The notes: generated by a model not told the origin, from the letters alone. Positions 33,292 to 46,856 are shown, counted from the first letter of the stretch. The stretch: 64,000 bases of DNA from Gamsiella multidivaricata (GCF_025024155.1 NW_026251762.1:1-64000), one strand, 5' to 3'. Numbers and translations are program-made.

Positions 33292-36200
33292 CTACCGCCT
33301 TAACCGCACAAAAAAGGCGTTATGGCACATCAGGCTGTTCTGGGGCAGGTACTCCTTGTAGAAGTTAATCAAGAACTGCTCCGGCTTGAATCCAAACTTT
33401 TGATACATGATCTAACGAGCCAGCACAAACAGGCCATTTGAATGAACATTTTATGATCAGTTGAAGATACATTTACACGACAGAAAATTATAAAGGACAT
33501 AACTCCAACTGTCCTTACCATCGCTGGATTATTCGCGCTGACATGCAGTGTGATGTCCTTCCCTTCAGATGCCTGCATTAAGTGATACAGCATAAACCTA
33601 TACGAACCAAAATGCTAGGGTTAATATATTTTCACAAAAAAAAAAAAAAAATTTGCGAGGTTTCAATTAGAGTCCAGTATTCAACCACTTACTGTCCAAT
33701 ACCGGCTTTCTCCCAGCCAGCAGACACGGCTACGTATGTAATGTACCCTTCCGGTGTCATAAAGGCACATCCGACCACCAAACGCTTGTATAGAACAACG
33801 ACAGAGTATTCTGGATATTGCAGCGCCTCCGTCACTATCACGAGTTCAAAACAACAATCGATCCCGGTTAGTAAGCATGCCACGGGAAGACAATATTACG
33901 CAAGCTATTGCAACTTACTGTCAATTCCAGGCCAAAACCGGCGGCATAACGTCTCGTTCACTTGCGCAAGATGTTCCTTTCTGAAGTAGCAATAGTCGAT
34001 AGGGGCCCGACTCTCAATCAAACGCTGTCGGTCCTGTTTCTGCGCATCCCAGTCCTGCTGATCTGCATTCGCCTGGCCGAAATCCGGCGATTCTTCTCGC
34101 CTCCGCTTCTTCGCAAGTTGACCCTGAAGTCCCTCGACTCCAAGATTTGCCCACGGCACCTTTGCGGGACGACCTTGGCGCATCTTGATCTCGTCCAACA
34201 CGTCCATCATCACAGATCTGGATTCGTAGTCCCTCCAGATAAAATCCTTCAAAACCTTGCCAGAGAAAGAACTCTTCCAGAGAGGCTCCCATGGTTTCTG
34301 AGTCTGACACTCCGCGGGCTGGCCCAGTAGACGCGATGCAAACGAGTTTCCGTATGGTGTATGGTCGATCTTCTGGATATTCTCGCGGAACTGCTCCTCA
34401 CGCAGTCTCCGCAGCTCGTATGGGTCAGGCGGGATATGCTTCGAGAGTGGCGTCAGATCCAGGGGCGAGGTGAGGTGCTGGCGCATATAGCCTTCCATGT
34501 CAAACAGAGGCAGATGCAAGAACGCCTTTAATCTCTTCAGATGCAGTTTCCGCTTGAATCTGGCTGCGACAGTGGGCAATGCCTTTGTTTTAGATGCGTC
34601 CTCGATAACCTGCAAAATGTGCCATTCCTGCTGTCTCTGTAGCTGTTGAAGCGTCAATGCCGGCGGGGGTTTAGGGGCCGCGTCCGCGGGCGACAGTTGG
34701 AGCTTCAATATTGGTGTGGGGTTTGCTGTGGTATCGTTTGATGAAAAGCTCTCCGTGGTCGGGTCAGATCTGGAGAACGCTCCTGAATCAGCAGAGAGGC
34801 CCGCACTTGACCTCCTTTTCTTCTTTTTGCCACCGATCGACATCTTCCCAAGGCTGTTCACTCGGTGGATCAGCCTTCCTGGAGATCTCTCGTCGATGAG
34901 ATCCGTGAGCCGGAAAATCTCTTCCAGATGAATTGGTCCTCCAGAAAAATCCAGTCCTGATGGGTTGAAATGGTGATGAATACAAGCAGGGATGCCGTGG
35001 AGATGCACAAGCGGTCGGATCTCTTTCTCATCGTCTGATTTCCAGAAATTATCATCATCCAGAGAATCATCTGAATCACCCGCCGAAGATAGCGAAGATC
35101 CTGAAGAAAGTGAAAATTGACGGTTCTATTGATGACAAGTAAAAGAAAAGGCAGTCGGCGTTACCATGATTAGACCACAATTTATTACCCAGGGCACTAG
35201 CTGGTAGACTGTAATCGAGTTCAAAGGCCGAACTAGGGCTCTACCTTGATCCTGGTCGTTGGTGCCGATGACTGAGGTCTAGGTTTGGCCGAAGTGTGAA
35301 AGTCGTCGTCCGAGGAGGTCTCGTCGAATTTTGTCTTTTTCTTCAATGGTGTGCCCTTCGCGCGCGTTTTTTTCTCCTTGTTCTTTTGGCCCGTAACTCT
35401 AGGAGTGCCAGGCTTCTGTGATGCCTTATTCTTTGGTTTCAATTCTACATAAATATAGATACAAGAAGGGCATGGTGTTAGAAATATCTTTCTTCGTTGC
35501 TCAATGCCTCAGTCGATGGTTAAACGGTTTGCTTACTTCTATTCCTGTCTGGCGGAGCCTTTTCGATCAATGTCCACCATCCTAACACGGAAAAACATAT
35601 TGGTTAAGTCCTGTACACTGAGAAAATAATACCATCTTTCAAGGCTGAAGAGTGCCTGCCATACCTGATGCCCCCTTAGTCTCCACTCCAGACAAAAATA
35701 TATGGTTTTGTACGGACAAGACGCTGGCCACGGTGTTGTTCCAAGTAGGAGATTCTATTTAACCAAAGATGAAACGTCAGTGGGTACGATAAAGGCATAC
35801 GGATCACCCATCTAATATTAAAAAAAATGGGGCGAAGACATCTTACGCTCTTTGTCCGGCAATAAGTACGACCAATAGTCATCAATAAACTTGCAGATTT
35901 CCTCCTTCCAACGAAAGTATTGTTGCTCAGGATGCGTATCCATCAAGTTGTACAGAACCAAATGAACCAAAATCACCCTGAAATCATGATAATCGAAAGT
36001 CTGAGGTCAATATATGTTGCTTAGAACCAACCAAAGATTTAGCGAGCAGCCTATTTCGCTTACCAGCTAAGGGCGGCCCTTTCGAAGAACTCTGGGCCTT
36101 GCGTACATACAGAACATTCAAACTTGAAGAACTCATCCCCCTTTAACAACGGCCGTGTCAAGCAAGATACACAGCCTAGAGGAGCGAGAATATCAAACGC

Positions 36201-36734
36201 GTTCATTAGTATCCTGAATATTGGCGATAATAAACGCAAAATGTTGTCTGATTAAACGACCCCGCCTTACCAGAGTGAAAAAGTTGACCACATCTTTGGC
36301 AGGGCAGCATCGGCTCGTCTCTATTAGTGTGGGGTCAGGGTGTTTTAGGCACAGTTAAATTCCTACATGCGAAATAGAGACCTCAGGATATCGCTCAAAA
36401 TACATCGCGACTTACGAAGCCTTGTTCCTTCCGCAATAACAGTAGATACCCTCCTCATTACTCTTGTGGTCAGCTGCCCAGTGTAAATCTCCTAGCTGCA
36501 AACAAAGCATAAAGTCAAATGTGGGCCTCAGAACAAGAAGTACGTTGGAAAGATTGATGGCGGAGGGTTGAGCCGAAAACGCTCATTGCTGGGCCCTGGA
36601 CACATTAAACCCCATCTGCAGCCTGACGAGGTCATCCTTGTGTAATGCTGATGCTCCATTCCATTTGAGGTTATTACCTTGTATGGGAGTTCCATCACGG
36701 TCTTCCCGCCACGGCGAGACGTGTGTGCAGCCAT
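33292..36734 (-). CDS. KAT14 (CSRP2BP)-like GNAT acetyltransferase with N-terminal zinc finger
   Basis: Twelve exons: 36734-36678, 36495-36416, 36320-36271, 36175-36064, 35977-35847, 35754-35665, 35581-35537, 35444-35245, 35125-33919, 33834-33693, 33597-33519, 33411-33292 (about 770 aa, close to animal KAT14). The N-terminus has a PHD-like finger (YCYCGRNK, LPCQRCGQLFHSGCVSC, FECSVC) and QQYFRWKEEICKFIDDYW with GWWTL. A basic and acidic linker follows. The C-terminus is a GNAT fold: YCYFRKEHLAQVNETLCRRF, LQYPEYSVVVLYKRLVVGCA, AVSAGWEKAGIGQFMLYHL (acetyl-CoA loop) and MYQKFGFKPEQF, ending HNAFFVRLRR. In animals KAT14 is a scaffold and acetyltransferase of the ATAC complex. The first exon (MAAHTSRRGGKTVMELPYK) is the least certain part. 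Confidence 0.85.
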
Positions 36735-39529
36735 CAGTCGTGGCGATGTAGAAAGACACGGATGTTGCTGGTAGTTGAGGACTGGCGGTGGTGAGAGTGG
36801 TGGTCGCTTTAGATGTTCTCCATGTATGACTGCCAAGGCAAAACAAGAGAAGACAGTCAGATCACGTTTTACCGCAATTTCATTTTTGAACGCGTTTTTG
36901 GTATGAAAAAAATTCACCAAACGACCTCCATCATTCCTCACCTGAGTTTCCTTCGACGTTGCTGAGAGTGTCTATCAACGTTTATATTCTAGCTTCATAT
37001 CAGAAAGCCTCTTTGGCTACGCCGCTATCGCCAGATCAGGATCGCTTTTGTTCGTTTATTTTTTATTTTCTTTCGATACCTGTAAGGCTCACGTAGTACA
37101 GATTCCCAAGAACCAAAATAAAATAAGAAATCGATAAAGTAGCCCGTCATTTCTGAGAATAACGCGTCGAGCAGAAAGAGTTCTACCTCATTTGTCCCGG
37201 AGAGCCACCCGAATCGTGATGGAAGAGCATATGCGAGCTGCCCCAAACGCAAATTACAACTTGGCTCGTCTGATTCAAGATACACATATACTCGTTTGTT
37301 ACACATACGATAACAACACTAAATGAGCTGACTGAACCCCATCATCTTATGATAATGCACTCAAAGAGGGGGCTCTATGAAACTTCATGAAGTGTGTAAA
37401 AGCCGTCCGCGGAGAGATATACGTGTGAGACTTTGGCCCCTGATGATAACAACCATTAAAGGACAACAGGTACCTCTCAAAACCAAAAAGAAAAGGTTAC
37501 TAAGACCCAATTGATGTATCTAGGCAGGTTGGTAGCTCGGGGAGCTGTGTAACGATATCCTTGAATTTCCTCTACAATGGGCTATGGTGCATATAAGGCG
37601 AGCGTGGTTCCGCCTCTTGGGATGGTCAAAACTGTGCATGGTGCTGCATATCCTCACCGCGCTAAGGCGTAAAATCAAAGTATATCCTCCCAAATCTTTC
37701 ATCTTCAAGAGCTTTAAGTATCTTGAGATGCTGAAAGAGCTGAACAGGCATAACCGATAAGGCCATCGGCCGTGCTACAACGATACAACGATACAACGAT
37801 AATTTTTCTCTTTAAAGCGAGATCGCACGCCGACATAATTCGTCTTTGTGCAATAAACAATTACAGCTTTGTATCGCTTTTGCGAAAAAAGAGAGACTAC
37901 AAAACGCGCACAAAAAGAGAGGCACTTTCAGCATTCGAGCAAAGACCCCCGCTTTTTGTAAAGCAGTCTTGTATCGCTTGGTTTGATAGGTTTGCACGCC
38001 TGTGCGTCCTCCACAGAAACATAATTCACTCACAGACTGCCATGTCATAGATTAGAATACGCCCACATGTGTACGCACAGCTGACGCCACTCTAAACCTG
38101 AACCCTGGAAGTGAGCTGCAAGGGCACAGAATAGGACAGAGGGGCGAAATTCAGAGACAAAATACCGAGAAACCAAATACTGCCAGGGTTTTCTTTCCCG
38201 GTTCAAGATATGCCTTCCACTTTGTTCCAAAATAACGGCAACTGTATTTTTGATGATAGATAGACTACAAGGAGATCACTTTACACTAAAAATCTAGGGG
38301 GTTATTTATCAAGACATCTCCTTTTAACAGCGTGTGAAGCTTTTTTTTTTCTTTTGTCATTCAGCCGTCGTTGAAAAAATCCTGGGCTGAAGATCTTCAT
38401 GTCGAAATCCGTCCTTATTACTGTCTAGAAAAGGATATTTCTCGTCAGGGAGGGCCTTCGCAGACACAATGTGCACTTCCGACTGTACTAGATGGATCAA
38501 GATGAAAAAGGCTACCCTTTGGATCCTTAACTTTGCGGCAATTACCTTATTTTTGCCGTTTATTTAAAACACCGGGCTCTTTCTGTCTTTTAATCTCAGT
38601 TCTGTCGCACAGCTTTTTTTTTTCCCGGAGTTTGCTTTCTTTTGATTTTCGTATTTGAATAAGCAATTACGACGGCAGTTGCAAAAAAAGAAAAAAGAGA
38701 AGCGATCTTCTCATGCAGCTATCTGCCAAAGGCGGGATGGATATGAATATCGACTAACGAAGGAGGATACTTGTTGGCGCAGTTGTGATCATTGAGTTCA
38801 GGACCGACAGTTTTTTAGCGCCAACAGAATCCTGAGTTTGATATTGATAAAAAAAGGGGAAGGGCGATTTGAGACATGAGTGTGTGAAGATGACGCCCGG
38901 CTCTCCACCTATTCACAGGAAAAAAAAAACAATCTATCCCTGGATACAAATCAAGCCACCAACATGGCGATATCTCTGCTCCACTACTTTTTTTTCTTAA
39001 AATTAGGGTTTGAGAGCTCAGGTTCGCATCGTTGTTGCTTACCCAGTCGCTGCGGATCATTGCCATACAGTTTTCTTATTTTGAGGTGCCGTGTATCGCA
39101 TGCTGAATCCTTTTACAACTTAAAAATATTCGGAATGAATTTTCTCCTTGTGAAAATCGTCCTGCTTCCCTCAGTGGGGCGTAAGATGTGGTTTTATTTT
39201 TATTCTATTTCCTTTTACGCGCGTCTGTCCATGTAAAGACCCACCAAGGATAATTGGATTGTACGCGACAAAAAAAACACTCCTCCAATACGAATGCTAT
39301 CCCCCCCGGCTCTACAAAGTCACTAAGGACTCCATTGGGTTTAGATGGCAGGGTTTTACAGCGCGTTTCCATCGTTTGTTTTGAAGGATCTATATCGCTA
39401 CAAAATTTTGTCATCTCTTCTTCATCACCACTGGAATCAACTTTTTGCACACCGGAGCACGCCGTTGCCTTCTCAAGCACCAGTCTGCTTACACTAGCCG
39501 CGAGCGTTTTTCTCAAAAACCATTTTCTC
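36735..39529. other. Gene-poor stretch upstream of the KAT14-like gene
   Basis: Only short, unrelated ORFs on both strands. A small tandem repeat of acaacgata occurs at 37777-37801. Several A and T homopolymer runs are present (for example 38341-38350, 38614-38623). I see no RNA gene or recognisable transposon. Confidence 0.5.
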
Positions 39530-40294
39530 ATGGAAACCTTGGATGCTGTGGAAGATGGCTTCGACGACTACGATATACAGGTTGCCAAAGCCATGTCCTT
39601 GTCTGAAGCCCATGCTACTTCGTCGGACAAATCATCCACGAGGACTTCAAGAAAACGCCCCTGCCTTGACCCTCCTTCAGAAACTCTATCCAATGATATG
39701 GAGGAAGAAGAAGAGCCAATAGCCTCGGAGACCTTGGAGATGACTGAGAAGCTGCAGAAGAAAGCCAAGCTATTGCAGAGCCAGATCAGAGAATTGCGAA
39801 AGATCACGCCTCCCAGCAATATGTTCGTTTCAATCAAAAAGTATAAACGGCCTTTAGGAAAAAGGGTGTCTGTAGAGGAGCAAGGAAAAAAGAGAACGCG
39901 AAACTTGTTACGACATCGGACCCTTTTATACAAACGGCCTATTACATGAGGTTCTCACTCGTTTGCTTCAGACCTTCGAGGAATCGCAACGGAAATGAAC
40001 ACCAAGGGACAACCTATTAACCTTAGAGTCTTTTTTAACCATATCAAGGCGCTATTCGCGGATTAATTCAAGATTCCAATCAAGGAAGTGGTTCGCTTGT
40101 TGATAAAGAAATGGATTTCCGTTATCAGGATGTCAGGAACACTAGGAATTTTGTCGAGACCGAGGATATCAAGGCCAAGAGGCGGCATTACCTTCAAGAG
40201 CGACGGTCTGACAAGTATAAGGATGCCATGCTTGTGTATATGGCCGAATCCTACTGTAACCAAAACCATGGAAGTTGGCTATTTTGAGCGATCC
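39530..40294 (+). pseudogene. Decayed coding relic with a coiled-coil-like N-terminal half
   Basis: An ATG at 39530 opens a frame (METLDAVEDGFDDYDIQVAK) with an acidic run (MEEEEEP) and a helical LEMTEKLQKKAKLLQSQIRE. It stops at about 39949. Coding-like sequence continues in other frames: RERETCYDIGPFYTNGLLHE, then MNTKGQPINLRVFF, then MDFRYQDVRNTRNFVETEDI up to 40285. These pieces look like one protein broken by frameshifts and stops. Composition resembles unclassified repeat-borne proteins; no family is recognised. Introns could rescue part of it, but no clean splice pairs were found. Confidence 0.4.
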
Positions 40295-40716
40295 ATTGCT
40301 TTGTCAATCTCTCTCAGTTCAGAAGATAATGCAACGGAGGCAGAAGACGCGTCAAGCTGATTACTCCGCAGGGTCTATTCTGTACGCACGAATAAAAGAT
40401 TTGACGCGAGCTAGCCTTAACCATAGACAGAGATATATCAATCACACCTTGTCCTCTTACTTCCCCCATCATTCAAGGCCTGCCGAAACAGAAGGCTTCG
40501 CGTTCTTGGTAGTGCATGCATGTGTTAATGCCTATAAACCCGCACCATTTGGCAACTTCCCATCGCTCCCTACCTTGCAATGCGCTTTCATTTCGCTATT
40601 GCACACCTTTGACTTTGTCAATCCTTCTCCTGGAATCCCAACTTTCCCTGCAGAACCATGCTTCAATGCAAAATATAATTTTTATCCCTGACCTCGAGTG
40701 GCATACGAAAGCCAGA

Positions 40717-40775
40717 ATGTCCAGCAAGTCCAAGCCCAACAAGTCCAAGCCCAACAAGTCCAACAAGCCCAGCCC
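40717..40775. repeat. Short tandem repeat, aagtccaagccc unit
   Basis: Repeats of a 15-base unit (aagtccaagcccaac) with partial copies. No credible gene contains it. Confidence 0.6.
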
Positions 40776-40829
40776 GTGTTTTTTCTGTGAGCTACTCCCC
40801 ATCCTAGTGCTACCAGCACTACTATCACC

Positions 40830-43800
40830 GCCAGTCAGCAGGCACTAGAGTCAACTTCAAGTTCTCAACAGCCGAGAACGATGCTACGAGGGCCTCCAAA
40901 GTGAAGAGGGGATTATGATAAGATGAAGACGGATATAGAATAGTCATTTCGGTGCTCTGGTAGTTTATTACTAACGCTTCAACTATAAGTTGTAGGACAT
41001 CATAGACTACACCTCCCCTTTCCCCTTGAATTAAAAACACGCATCAAGATAGTCTAGTATCAGTCATCATGGATGAGTGGATAAACTTTGTGGATAAACT
41101 TGAGGGACTACATTAGTTTCAAGACGGGGTACGTGTTTGTATGCATGATGGTGTGCAGAGTTTGATTAAGTGCTCCAAGTCCAAATGAAAATAGGAGCAG
41201 GGTTTTATGGCGCTGTGCTGTATCCAGGGAGTGGCAAAGACTCACACAATCACAGGAGAAAAGCGCCTCTACAGAACCCAAGCGAATGGTTATGGAAAAA
41301 AAGAGGCTAAGATACTACAAGGTTAGTGTGCTCAATACACAAATCATGCAAATAAATAATGAGCAACAATCTGTTCAATTATGTGTACATGTAGTCAGTA
41401 GAAGAGCACAAGGTTGGAGAAGCCAGGTTCAGCAACGGAGTACAAGGTGACGAAGAAGCTAGTCATGCTCCCCTGATTTCGGATGTCCAGCGGCTCTTAG
41501 TCCTATGATAACATGAACAAAATATCAAACCAGTCATAACCCACCTCGGCTGCTAATCGTAGCGACATCTTTTTAAGCGCACCCACTGCTAAGGATGCTC
41601 TATCTGATAGGGAAAGAGTCAGGACCCGCAGGCGTTTAGTTTGGATGAACTATGTGGCAGCCGTCTGGAGTACCTGATAAGGCGTGAAGCTAATGCAGCC
41701 ACAGTCTTCTGATTTGTGGAATAGAAAGCCTAGCGAAAACACCCCGCGGCCAGAGTTTAGTCGCAAGACATCGTATCGACAATGAAGATCATTCGCAAGA
41801 ACTTTGGATGAGATCCGGCGTCGAGAAGCAGCTAGATAACGGATCGCTCGCCCCAACGTACCTGTATACGCCACATGTTCGTCGATCTCGCGAGGGTATT
41901 ATGGTACCATGCCGTCGCAAAGTCGACACTGCTGGCAAATCGATTGCTCATGAGAGAGCCTGGAAAGGATACAGTGAGATTGTTGATGTCCCTATAGTGC
42001 CATACAACCGACTGTTCCTGTGCTCATTACATAGATTTTTGCGGTATTTGACTCTGGCCAATCCATATTCAGGCAGCTATGGCACGACTCATGGATCTTG
42101 TACCGCATTCGGATATTTGTCAACTTCTCCTGGCATTTGCCATCGCCTTTGTGTGATAGATTGATTCATTTTGCAACCTTAATTAACTTTATCTTGACCT
42201 CTGCATGTCGCTCAATGGTGTGGCTCTCGTCTCTCTGGCTGCTTTTACTCAAGAATGCCTTCTTTGTTGCCTCACATTCCACACACTCTGTGCGTTTTAT
42301 TCTATACAACAACGAATGATCTTTGCGATTATCTTGTTTGCTTATTCCTCACCTGCTCTTGTTTTTAATTCACAGCTGGATTAATGCACGCCACAGGAGG
42401 TTGTTGGATGATATTGCTGCATTTCATGGAACAGAACAATTCGCCATAAGGAGGGACCATGCGCTACTAATAATGGCTAATGTTTGTATGAAGATGGGTG
42501 CAGGTTTGTGTCGTGCAGGAGGTAAAATGAGCCGATAAAATTAAACCCATTCGTTTACCGCAAAGGAAGAACTCTTTGTCAACAAGGAATGGTGTAGCGG
42601 AACAAAATGCTGACTATGTACGATGCAGCAGATAAAAAAAACTACATACATATCCATCATGCAGATCCTGGTGCCATCTAAATAACCGTGATAAGATGAC
42701 GAATGAAGCTGTCGCCATACAGAGAAAGAGAGAAGAAGAGTCCCACAGCGGTGCTGGATTCTTGCGAAAAAGGAAATATTCTGCTAAGAGCCAGGTATTG
42801 AACGCAGGATGCATTACAGAGAGGATGGTTGGCTCAGGATGTGAAGGCTCCCTTATTTCCCTCAATTTCTGGCTGTCCGGACGTGTCAGCCGAGTAGTGG
42901 ATATGGACTTTGTCGTCAGTCCTGGCCTGACGCCAAGCGGGAATCAGAGAGTGAGGGCAGAAGACTGGATAAGAAACGGTCTCGACGTTGCATGCCAGGA
43001 ATATGGTGCCTATGCAAATCCACAGGAGTAGTACACGTTCCCGTTGACTGCATCGACATGGTGGTACAGGTACAGGTGTGATACATTTAGAAAAGACGAA
43101 GAGTGAAACTCAAAGTTGTGCTCTTGCTCAGGTACAGCGACGAGTACATCAGCCTTGACCACTTTTGGTTTAGTGTCCCCTCGTTTTGTCCTTCCTCCAT
43201 CATCGTCACTGTCGCCGATTCAGAGGAGCAGTCTAACGCCCACACACAGGGCGATCGGCCATGCAGTAGGTTGCAAATAAAATTTGGGTCTAGCCTAGCA
43301 AGAGGGGGAAGTCTGTTGTGGAGCTACAAATTCCGCTCCAGTATGAGAACAGGAAGATCTATCGCCCCAGAGATAAACAAACATACAACCACGAGGTGAC
43401 TGACATCCTGTCTGATCTTTTATCATCCACATCTAGTTTCTTCCGTTTCTTTAGCTAGTGTATGCTACAGGAAAGGAGTGTGCGTGATGGTATGACATTG
43501 CCATGTTTTTTGGTTCCATCTTTGTCCCCCATCACTATCATCATGCTGCGAACCGCAAAGTGGGTACCTTGTTGCTTGGCTATAGTACCAGGACCATAAC
43601 CATTTTTTTTGTCCGCTCTGCTGACTCTTCTGAGAGTATTATACACCCGGTCCACCCTACAGACGATCGCCACGGCGAATGATCAACTCGGACTAAACCT
43701 TTCGAGATCTAGACCGCATCTGCTGGATGAATAAATCTCCAGTGTGTTTTAAGCTGGCACTGGAAGTGCACCTTCACCCAGCAAACACGCTACAAATGAC

Positions 43801-45600
43801 ATCACAAAGGGGCTTCAGATATAGACAGTGTGGTATTCCAAGTACAGGTTTAAATGCAAGACTATTTTTATTTAATCCATCTCCAGGGGCACAGTAGACT
43901 AGCAGAAATATCGACTTCAACGATAAAATGAGGCAGGCATAAGGGCGCCATCGTGAGCTGGTATTGAACGTTAAGCAACCCATCCTGCCCTGATACATTC
44001 ACCAACACGTCCAGGGACCTGTTCCCGTCAGTCAGTCCATCTGTCTAGTGCCCTACATGTTCATGGACAGCCTCCATAACGCAATCCGCCATGTACGTTG
44101 GGATAGCATTCAAAGACCGTTTCGAATTGAACCCTCTTTTTTTTTAACGTGCAGGTAATCACCCACACGAGACAAGCAGGGCGGGAGGTTGGGAGACACA
44201 AATTGATAAAATAGCGAAGCAAGGATGGGATTGACCTATCATATAGACGAGTACTGCTTCCGGCGCCAGTTCTCAAGGAACAGATGGAGAGCGCGTATGT
44301 TCACGTGTAGCTCGATGCTGCTATAGCACTTTTCATGAGATAAATGGTGGCCGCTTTGTCATTCTCAGACCAAACGCAAAAATAGGATGCAGCAGTGGAC
44401 TAATTTAGACAAAGCGACCAGGCCAACCTTCATAGTAAGCAGGATGTCGTGTATGTCTTGCGGGCTTGGTTTGATGTGCATGTATTAGGTCAATATGAAG
44501 CATGAGCACACGGGTACATGCGCCGATGCTCATCTCGGTGACGAATGACCAGGAACGGGGAGGTAAATTCCGGTGCCAGTTGAGCGATTAATTTTCAGAA
44601 GTTAATGGCAGGAGTCTTTTAAACGGTTTCGACTGAAGGCAAGTCGACTTTTGCATAAAGAAACTACCGCCCCAGCCTCTCCGCTAATCGTGCCAGAAAA
44701 AAAAATGGCCCCACGCTTTAAACTTGGGTTGGACACATGAATACCATTGACTAAGGAGATATTTGCACGCATCCCTGGGATTAGGACTGAGAGCCATCGT
44801 ACACCAGAAAAACAAAGTTTTCAAGCACAGTCAGCTTCCGTCTCTATTCTGCTATACTGTTATTTCTGGAAAGAAGAGTTAGAGGGGATGGCGAAGGATC
44901 GTCAAGTTCAAATCAGACCCAGAGCACGATGTTATAAAGGGATGCAATCGAAGGGTCTGTTGGAACGGTCAATGTGTAAACTGGAGATGACACGCCAGAA
45001 TGCCACGTAAATTGAGCGGAGAAGCAAGATTCCAGCGTAAAGAGAAAGGGTCAAAGGATCAAAAGGTCAGAGGAGGAAGGATCATCAATCTATGTAGGAG
45101 AGTATAGAATTACACACAAGGCCCAGTTGGTCTCGAGATATCGGACTCCTCTTCCATTCTGACAGGATGCAGGTATTTGTAAAGCGAAGGGCACACTCTG
45201 CATTGGCCATACAGGGACCAGAAAGGCGCATTTTAAGACGGCCATTGGGCACAGCAGGAATGAGAAGCCGGTTCAGGCGCCGTTAACAAGTCTTTGTAAT
45301 TAACAATCGATACCTGTACGGGCAGAAAGAGACGGAGGAGGCACAGGCTCGCTACAGAGACCCGTGTAAATTATCCGCAGATGATGGATATAGCGAAATG
45401 ACAGAGAGTAAGGGAAGATGCATGGTGACCTACGATGGGGTAACAAAGGTGGGTTTTTTTATCCTCTTCTTGCTGACATCAGACTTCAGGATAGACGGAG
45501 CATCTAGTCCGTGAAGGGGTGCACGTAAGTAAGCGTGGTCAGAGGGAGAAAGAGAGTCGGAGAAAGAGAGTCGGAGGGAGGACCCTGTCTGTCTCTCCTA
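40830..45600. other. Long region without a convincing gene
   Basis: Scanned on both strands. ORFs of up to 118 codons are present but show neither coding-like composition nor known motifs. A few pieces (for example 42696-43031 on the plus strand, Lys/Arg/Ser-rich) could be relics. No tRNA-like arm pair, CRISPR-like array or transposon end was recognised. Confidence 0.45.
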
Positions 45601-45632
45601 CACGGGTAGCGTTTGTGTGTCCTTCTGCTCGT

Positions 45633-45682
45633 TGTATTTGTGTTTGTGTGTGTGTTTGTATGTGTTTGTGCGTGTTTGTCCA
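45633..45682. repeat. TG-rich simple repeat
   Basis: Imperfect tgtttgtgtgtg repeats. Confidence 0.75.
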
Positions 45683-45956
45683 CTGTTTTTTCATTCTTCT
45701 TGGTACTGCAGGGCTAAACATCATCAGCGCCGATTTTTGCTTGTTCGGTCGAGTTCATGGCCCGTTTGTCAATCCATGCCACAGCATCAAGTCTCCTGCG
45801 AGAAAGGAAGACAAGGCCTGGTCTAGCTGTACAAGTCTCCTCCACAAAAGTGCTAAGCTGCACTGTACTGCTTATACACCCAAGGCCAGGCGCGTAGACT
45901 ATGGATTGATATAATATGCAAAATATGCAACTGCAACAGTTTTGCAATCAAATGTG

Positions 45957-46085
45957 CTGGCGAGAGAGGAGAGAGCGAGCGAACGAGAGAGCGAGAAGGG
46001 ATGAAAGAAAGAAAGAGATTGGCGTGTGCGTGTAAGAGAGGAGAGAGGGAATGAGAGGGAGAGAGGGAATGGGAGAGGAGTGAGG
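45957..46085. repeat. Purine-rich (GA) tract
   Basis: About 130 bases dominated by gagaga, gaaag and gggaga words on the plus strand, with a short gtgtgcgtgt break near 46023. Confidence 0.8.
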
Positions 46086-46335
46086 AACGGCTTGTGTGTC
46101 CGTTTCCCCTCCCGCGCAATCATCCGTTCGCCCGTCAATGTGAATAATGTGAACATGGCCGACAATCAGGCACATTAGGGTCGATGGACTATGGGACATA
46201 TGGCCTAAATACATATTATACATACTCGTTTATATTGAAGGCCAACTGAATTGGAGTGTGTAAGTGAACAAACAGTAGAGGTGCGACTCAATATGAATTA
46301 TTCGGTAACAGTAATCATTGTATTTAAAACCCTGT

Positions 46336-46455
46336 CTTTCTCGCTGCTCTTTTCTTTAGTTCCTTCCCTTTTCCTTGGTTCTCACCCTTGCTTTCTTTCC
46401 TTCTCTTTCTTTCTCTCCTTCTCTCCCTCCCTCCCCGCGCTCTTTCTCTTTTCAG
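46336..46455. repeat. Pyrimidine-rich (CT) tract
   Basis: About 120 bases of tttctctcc, cttcc and ccctcc words on the plus strand. It lies 250 bases from the purine-rich tract, so the two are in opposite base-composition orientation. Confidence 0.8.
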
Positions 46456-46843
46456 GTCATCCCCCATAGCCCATACCCTGCCACACCGCCCCATCCTCTG
46501 CACCCAGAAGTGTTCACCCCACCATCTGGCTCATCCTCATTCCACACCTCCCTGTCCTGTCCTTCGTGTCCCCGGCAGACCACCTTCCTGCTTCCCTTTT
46601 TCCCTAGACACTTGTCCGTTCCAACTTCACCATTATCACTTTCCGTATTCTCTCTCTCTCCTCTCTACACAACTTAATTATCCCTCTCAACTGGAGACGA
46701 GGCACATCACGATCCCGATTCGCACCAGCCTTTTGTGTATTCCTGCCGCGGTATATGTAAGGAAGACAGCAATTGCCAACCTTGTCATGGATGGAGTAGA
46801 TAATGGTCTTTAGCACACTTTCCGAGTCTTTGCTGGTAGCACT

Positions 46844-46856
46844 ATAAAATATATAG
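46844..46856 (+). promoter_or_regulatory. Possible TATA box of the NRG1-like gene
   Basis: TATAAAATATATA followed by a C/T-rich stretch (46868-46960). If used, the leader to the ATG at 48077 would be about 1.2 kb and would contain several upstream ATGs or unseen leader introns. Confidence 0.4.

Noticed and set aside
42696..43399. Two adjacent plus-strand ORFs of 111 and 98 codons
   Set aside because: No recognisable domain and no plausible splice junction joining them; cannot be supported as a gene.
46388..46813. 141-codon plus-strand ORF
   Set aside because: Ser/Leu/Pro-rich product of the CT-rich tract, without family resemblance.
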